A DNA stretch of 59,865 bases from a virus. The notes beneath the pieces were generated by a model. That model saw only the letters and a list, made by a program, of their open reading frames with translations, searched no databases and had not been told where the DNA came from. The stretch spans positions 1 to 59,865 of IMG/VR virus record IMGVR_UViG_3300034196_000123. The stretch is one strand, 5' to 3'. The position numbers and the translations under genes are program-made. Position 1 is the stretch's first letter; each line of letters starts with the position of its first letter. This document shows positions 56,841-59,865 of this stretch, one piece after another.

Positions 56841-58361
56841 GTGGCGCTGACCGCGTGGGCCGCGGCACGGCGCCGCTACCAGCCCGCACCCCGACGGTTC
56901 TCGAGCCCGTTGGAGTACGGGCGCGCGGTCATGCCCAAGATGGTCGTCACGCCGGCGCTGCAGCTCATCTCCGACGCCCTGGTGGCCGTCGAGGCGGGTG
57001 ACATCGACCGGCTGCTGGTGTCGATGCCCCCGCAGGAGGGCAAAAGCTCCACCGTCGACCGGCTGGGCATCGGGTGGGCGCTGAGCTGCCAGCCGCTGCT
57101 GCAGTGCGGCATCGCGTCGTACAGCGACCGCCTGGCGACCAGGTGGTCCAGGAGGATCCGCAACGACATCCAGGCCAGCAACCGCCGCGGCGGTGTCGAC
57201 CTCGGGCTGCAGCTGGCCCCGGACCAGTGGGCGGCGGACGACTGGCGCCTCGCGAACGGCATCGGCGGGGTCTACGCGGCGGGCATCGGGGGCCCGTGGT
57301 CGGGGTTCCCGCTCGACCGGCTGGTCGTGGACGACCCGCACAAGAACCGCAAGGAAGCCAACAGCACGATCATGCGGGACGCCGTGTACGACTGGTACAC
57401 GTCCGCGGGCACCGCGCGGCTGTCGGCCGCAGGCCGGATCGTGATGGTGATGACCCGGTGGCACTGGGACGACCTGGCGGCCCGGGTGCTCGACGCGGAC
57501 AAGGTCGGCCGATGGCACGTGATCAACATTCCGGCGCAGGCCGACCCGGAGATCGCCGACCCTGACCCCCTCGGCCGCACCCCCGGCGTCTACATGATCT
57601 CCGCGCAGGGGCGCACCGAGGAACAGTGGGAGAAGCGCAAGGAAGAGGCCGCGGAAGAGTGGACGCCCCTGTACCAGGGCGCCCCGGCCGACCCGGGGAA
57701 GAAGTTCTTCGACCTGAGCAAGATCCGCTGGTGGCACCTGTCCCGCGACGGCAAGCAGATCATCTGCGGGCCGCAGACGTGGAACCTGCACGACTGCTGG
57801 CGGTTCGCCACGGTGGACACCGCGAACACCGAGAAGGCGGGCAGCGACTTCACCGTCGTGTCCGCGTGGGCGATCCCCCCGGACGGGTCCCTCGTGCTCC
57901 TGGACGTCGCCCGGGAGCAGCTCAACGAGGACAAGCAGCTCGGCCTCGCGCGGCCCCTGGTGGAGCGGTGGGCCCTCGACGTCGTCTACGTCGAGGCCAG
58001 CATGCGCGGCACCCTGCTGGTCCGCCAGGCCGTCGCTGAGGGCTGGCACATCGAGGACCTGCACGCCGACCGGTCCAAGACGCTGCGCGCGGCGCCGGCG
58101 GCCCGGCTGGTCCGGCACGGCCGGGCATGGTTCCCCGCCGAGCACGAACACCTGATCGTGATCAAGAAGGAGATGAAGCAGTTCCCGGCCAGCAAGCACG
58201 ACGACTTCGTGGACACCTTCGGCTACGCGAGCCTCGTGCGGCACACCGACTGGGCGCCGCCGCTGACGGGCCGGCCCCCGGCATCGGACCCGGCGCTCGC
58301 CGAGCTGCGGGCCGCGACCCCCGACGCGGACGGGTTCGACCCGATGGACACGCCGTTCTGA
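56841..58361 (+). CDS. terL: Terminase large subunit
   Basis: A 506-residue GTG-start protein. ATPase: Walker A PPQEGKSST (63-71), Walker B RLVVDDPHKN (about 156-166). Nuclease: DTANTEKAGSDFTVVSAWA (about 328-346) and DDFVDTFGYA near 456-465, both with acidic catalytic residues. Deviant Walker A with QEGK is common in phage terminases. It drives DNA into the portal. Clear family identity. Confidence 0.92.
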   Translation: MALTAWAAARRRYQPAPRRFSSPLEYGRAVMPKMVVTPALQLISDALVAVEAGDIDRLLVSMPPQEGKSSTVDRLGIGWALSCQPLLQCGIASYSDRLATRWSRRIRNDIQASNRRGGVDLGLQLAPDQWAADDWRLANGIGGVYAAGIGGPWSGFPLDRLVVDDPHKNRKEANSTIMRDAVYDWYTSAGTARLSAAGRIVMVMTRWHWDDLAARVLDADKVGRWHVINIPAQADPEIADPDPLGRTPGVYMISAQGRTEEQWEKRKEEAAEEWTPLYQGAPADPGKKFFDLSKIRWWHLSRDGKQIICGPQTWNLHDCWRFATVDTANTEKAGSDFTVVSAWAIPPDGSLVLLDVAREQLNEDKQLGLARPLVERWALDVVYVEASMRGTLLVRQAVAEGWHIEDLHADRSKTLRAAPAARLVRHGRAWFPAEHEHLIVIKKEMKQFPASKHDDFVDTFGYASLVRHTDWAPPLTGRPPASDPALAELRAATPDADGFDPMDTPF

Positions 58362-58898
58362 CGGGGAGCCGTCGAGGTGCTGCACGGGGTGCAGTTCTTC
58401 CCCAACATGTCGACGAACGGCTTGGGGACGTGAGCGGGGACGAGCGGTCGGCGGCTGGAGTGATCATTGCTGGCCAGGGCCAGCAGCCGGGCGAAGAGCC
58501 TCGTGCCCCCTGATCCCTGTCCGACCACCGTTCAGCGACACGCCCGAGGGGGAGACACGCCGTGTCTACCTGTCGGGGGAGTGCCGCGGGCCTGTGACCT
58601 GCGGCGACTGTCGAGGCGACTCATATTCATGCACAGGCTGTGGAGCGTTGGGGCGCCTTATCCACGACTTTTCCACAGGGCGGGATGGGGTTGTGCCCAG
58701 GTCGTGCACACACCGATTTCGTCCGTGCCCCGGTCTCTACCTATGTTCGTGCCGACCCCACAGGTCAGCCCTCACCCATTCGGCCATCGGGCGCGAGCAA
58801 AGTCTGCTGTCGGCGGGGCGGGCTTTACTGGGGGTGCAAAACACGAGAGGCCCGGTGCTCGTAACACCAGGCCGCCCGCACGGAGAGGAAGCCCCCCG
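58362..58898. other. Intergenic region with DnaA-box-like motifs
   Basis: No strong gene is seen in this 540-bp stretch; the frames here (for example one from 58,594 with CxxC start) change character and look accidental. The sequence contains TTATCCACG (58,658-58,666) and TTTTCCACA (58,669-58,677) in tandem and a CTGTGGA inverse motif at about 58,638, typical of DnaA boxes. A minor origin or the packaging (cos/pac) region after terminase are both possible. Confidence 0.5.
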
Positions 58899-59072
58899 TT
58901 GTCTCGCAGCAGCAAGGTACCGCCCACCCCTGACCTCTTGCCTCCCGCGCCGCCCCCGCCGGCCGCACGCGCCCGCTGGTGGGTCGTGGCGGCCGCGGCC
59001 ATCACCGCGATCGGCACCGCGATCGCCGCCACAGGGGGCCATCTCGACCTGGCCTTCCGGCTGACCTGGTGA
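58899..59072 (+). CDS. Small TTG-start membrane protein
   Basis: A 57-residue protein with TTG 58899 behind GGAGAGGAAG. After a Pro-rich start (PPAPPPPAARARWW), residues 30-47 are hydrophobic (VVAAAAITAIGTAIAATGG), ending in FRLTW. Single-pass membrane protein, function unknown. Confidence 0.5.
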   Translation: MSRSSKVPPTPDLLPPAPPPPAARARWWVVAAAAITAIGTAIAATGGHLDLAFRLTW

Positions 59073-59079
59073 ACGTGGA

Positions 59080-59115
59080 CGAGCCCCCCCTCGCGCAACG
59101 GTCGAGGGGGGCTCG
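59080..59115. terminator. 13-bp bulged hairpin, bidirectional
   Basis: CGAGCCCCCC-(C)-TCG pairs with CGAGGGGGGCTCG (59080-59093 with 59103-59115), one C bulged, 9-nt loop. It sits between the plus gene ending at 59,072 and the minus gene ending at 59,149. Confidence 0.75.
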
Positions 59116-59148
59116 CGCCGATCAGGATGCCGGACGCCACCGACAGGC

Positions 59149-59337
59149 TCACTGGTCCGTCAGCGGCTTGCACGTCGTGCACAGCCGCAGGAACGACTCA
59201 GCCGCGATCGTGCGTAGCGGCCCGGTCGCGGTGGCCGGCGGCCATGGCACGGGCGGGCCGGTGCGGGTGGCGGTGCAGTCGGCGCGGTGGACGACGCCGC
59301 CGGCGCGCACGAGGGCGGTCGGGTCGGGGGCGGACAT
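59149..59337 (-). CDS. Small zinc-binding protein
   Basis: A 62-residue protein, ATG at 59,337-59,335 with CGGAG upstream on the minus strand. HRADC near residue 18 and LCTTC near 52 form a likely zinc site. Such short CxxC proteins are common in this genome. Function unknown. Confidence 0.6.
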   Translation of the reverse strand: MSAPDPTALVRAGGVVHRADCTATRTGPPVPWPPATATGPLRTIAAESFLRLCTTCKPLTDQ

Positions 59338-59339
59338 GA

Positions 59340-59693
59340 TCACTCCGTTTCGCTGGTGAATCCGTAGGTGCTGGCGGCCAGGCCGTGGCCGTGCTCGTCG
59401 TGCTCGGCCTGCCGGTGGGAGCAGCGGGCGCACAGTGGGCCGTGCTCGCTGTCGGCCAGCTCGCGGGTGAGGGCGGCGCACTGGGCGCACGCGCCGGGCA
59501 GCAGCGCCGCCACGGCGTCGAACAGCGGCGCGTTCTCCGCCGTCCGCATGAGCATCGGGCGGGGCGCGTGGGGCCGGCCGGGCGTGACCGCCCAGATGAT
59601 CGAGTCGGTGCCCTCGCGCATCCGCTCGTGCGTGACGTACAGGCCCGCCAGGGGCGCGGCCGGAGGGGGAGTGGTCGGGGCGGTCTGGTCCAT
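59340..59693 (-). CDS. Zinc-ribbon protein
   Basis: A 117-residue protein starting at ATG 59693 (GGAG ten bases upstream). After a Pro-rich start, GACAQCAALTRELADSEHGPLCARCSHRQAEH (residues about 68-99) is a clear double CxxC zinc ribbon. It is followed two bases later by the 59,337 gene, so the pair forms an operon. Function unknown. Confidence 0.6.
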   Translation of the reverse strand: MDQTAPTTPPPAAPLAGLYVTHERMREGTDSIIWAVTPGRPHAPRPMLMRTAENAPLFDAVAALLPGACAQCAALTRELADSEHGPLCARCSHRQAEHDEHGHGLAASTYGFTSETE

Positions 59694-59734
59694 CGGGTGA
59701 TCTCCGATCGGGCGGGGGTTACGGTGGGCGGGCC

Positions 59735-59756
59735 GGGGGGGGGGGGGGGGGGGGGG
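59735..59756 (+). repeat. 22-nt poly-G run followed by C-rich run
   Basis: An unbroken G run (59735-59756) followed by CCCCCGG and a further C run. Such a tract is unusual even in G+C-rich DNA and can be a sequencing artefact; it should not be used to infer biology without read data. Confidence 0.8.
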
Positions 59757-59782
59757 CCCCCGGCCCCCCCCGTCCGGTGGAA

Positions 59783-59823
59783 GGCACTGGCAGCCAGGCC
59801 GGGGAAACCCGGCCACCAGTGCC
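59783..59823. other. Two-stem hairpin with GAAA tetraloop at right end
   Basis: Outer stem GGCACTGG/CCAGTGCC (59783-59790, 59816-59823) and inner stem GGCCGGG/CCCGGCC (59797-59803, 59808-59814) closed by a GAAA loop. Could be a terminator, a structured RNA or part of a packaging site; it sits beside the poly-G run and the window end. Confidence 0.55.
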
Positions 59824-59865
59824 CGTTCTCAGGCCCTGGGCACCAGCACCCAGGCGGAGTACGCG

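Noticed and set aside
58594-59064. Frame with CxxC pairs after the terminase gene
   Set aside because: Only the first 20 residues look like a zinc knuckle; the rest is Arg/Pro-rich and overlaps DnaA-box-like motifs and the better-supported small gene at 58,899.
1-59865. Integrated prophage with host flanks
   Set aside because: attP is intact and internal, no attL/attR pair or host housekeeping genes are seen, and phage genes run to both ends.

Overview
The window looks like an almost complete genome of a temperate, tailed (siphovirus-type) actinobacteriophage. The DNA is very G+C-rich, many genes start with GTG, and stop and start codons overlap (ATGA/GTGA) throughout. These traits, a tRNA-Lys-type attachment core and an actinobacterial-type dif-like sequence point to a high-G+C actinobacterial host; the genus cannot be read from the sequence. 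Because attP lies in the interior next to the integrase, the DNA is in the free (virion or episomal) arrangement and not an integrated prophage. Terminase genes sit at the right end and portal/capsid genes at the left, so the window is probably a cut of a circular or circularly permuted map. The last ~130 bases (22-nt poly-G) and an open reading frame broken at base 1 make the ends suspect.

Layout. 1-2,700: small genes, with a minus-strand lipoprotein gene and a minus-strand two-gene operon (ribbon-helix-helix protein plus unknown) that has a near-consensus promoter. 2,800-27,000: late genes on the plus strand, in the order portal-MuF fusion, protease with nested scaffold, decoration protein, capsid, several small structural genes, a 1,149-residue SGNH-hydrolase fibre with 25 tandem repeats, connectors, major tail protein, tail chaperones (probable frameshift), tape measure, distal tail proteins, amidase endolysin, membrane proteins/holin and a GH18-like glycosidase. 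27,000-32,750: lysogeny region with GntR regulator, DUF3846-like gene, dif-like site, attP with arm repeats, tyrosine integrase, and divergent repressor/Cro-like genes around an array of GTTAG operators, then an excisionase-like gene. 32,900-48,500: early/replication genes including a Cas4/RecB-like nuclease, a phiC31 gp3-like protein, a replication initiator with a probable internal origin, an HNH-like protein, ParB, a CbbX/EccA-like AAA+ ATPase, a methyltransferase fold and many small unknowns. 48,500-55,300: a module resembling the transfer region of actinobacterial conjugative plasmids (divergent HTH regulator, palindromic operators, small membrane proteins, FtsK/TraB-like translocase, DUF2637-like protein). 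55,300-58,400: small genes, then small and large terminase. 58,400-59,865: DnaA-box-like motifs, a small membrane protein and two minus-strand zinc-ribbon genes.

The most notable signals are a five-copy element (TA-M-Y-CT, exactly six bases, then GGGGTYGGG, usually followed by a hairpin) in front of late genes, including one inside the protease gene that would express a nested scaffold; the plasmid-transfer-like FtsK module with its palindrome array; a dif-like site about 600 bp from a conventional tRNA attP; and GGCGCC-rich repeats followed by an A-rich tract inside the replication initiator gene, the same logic as the lambda origin inside gene O.
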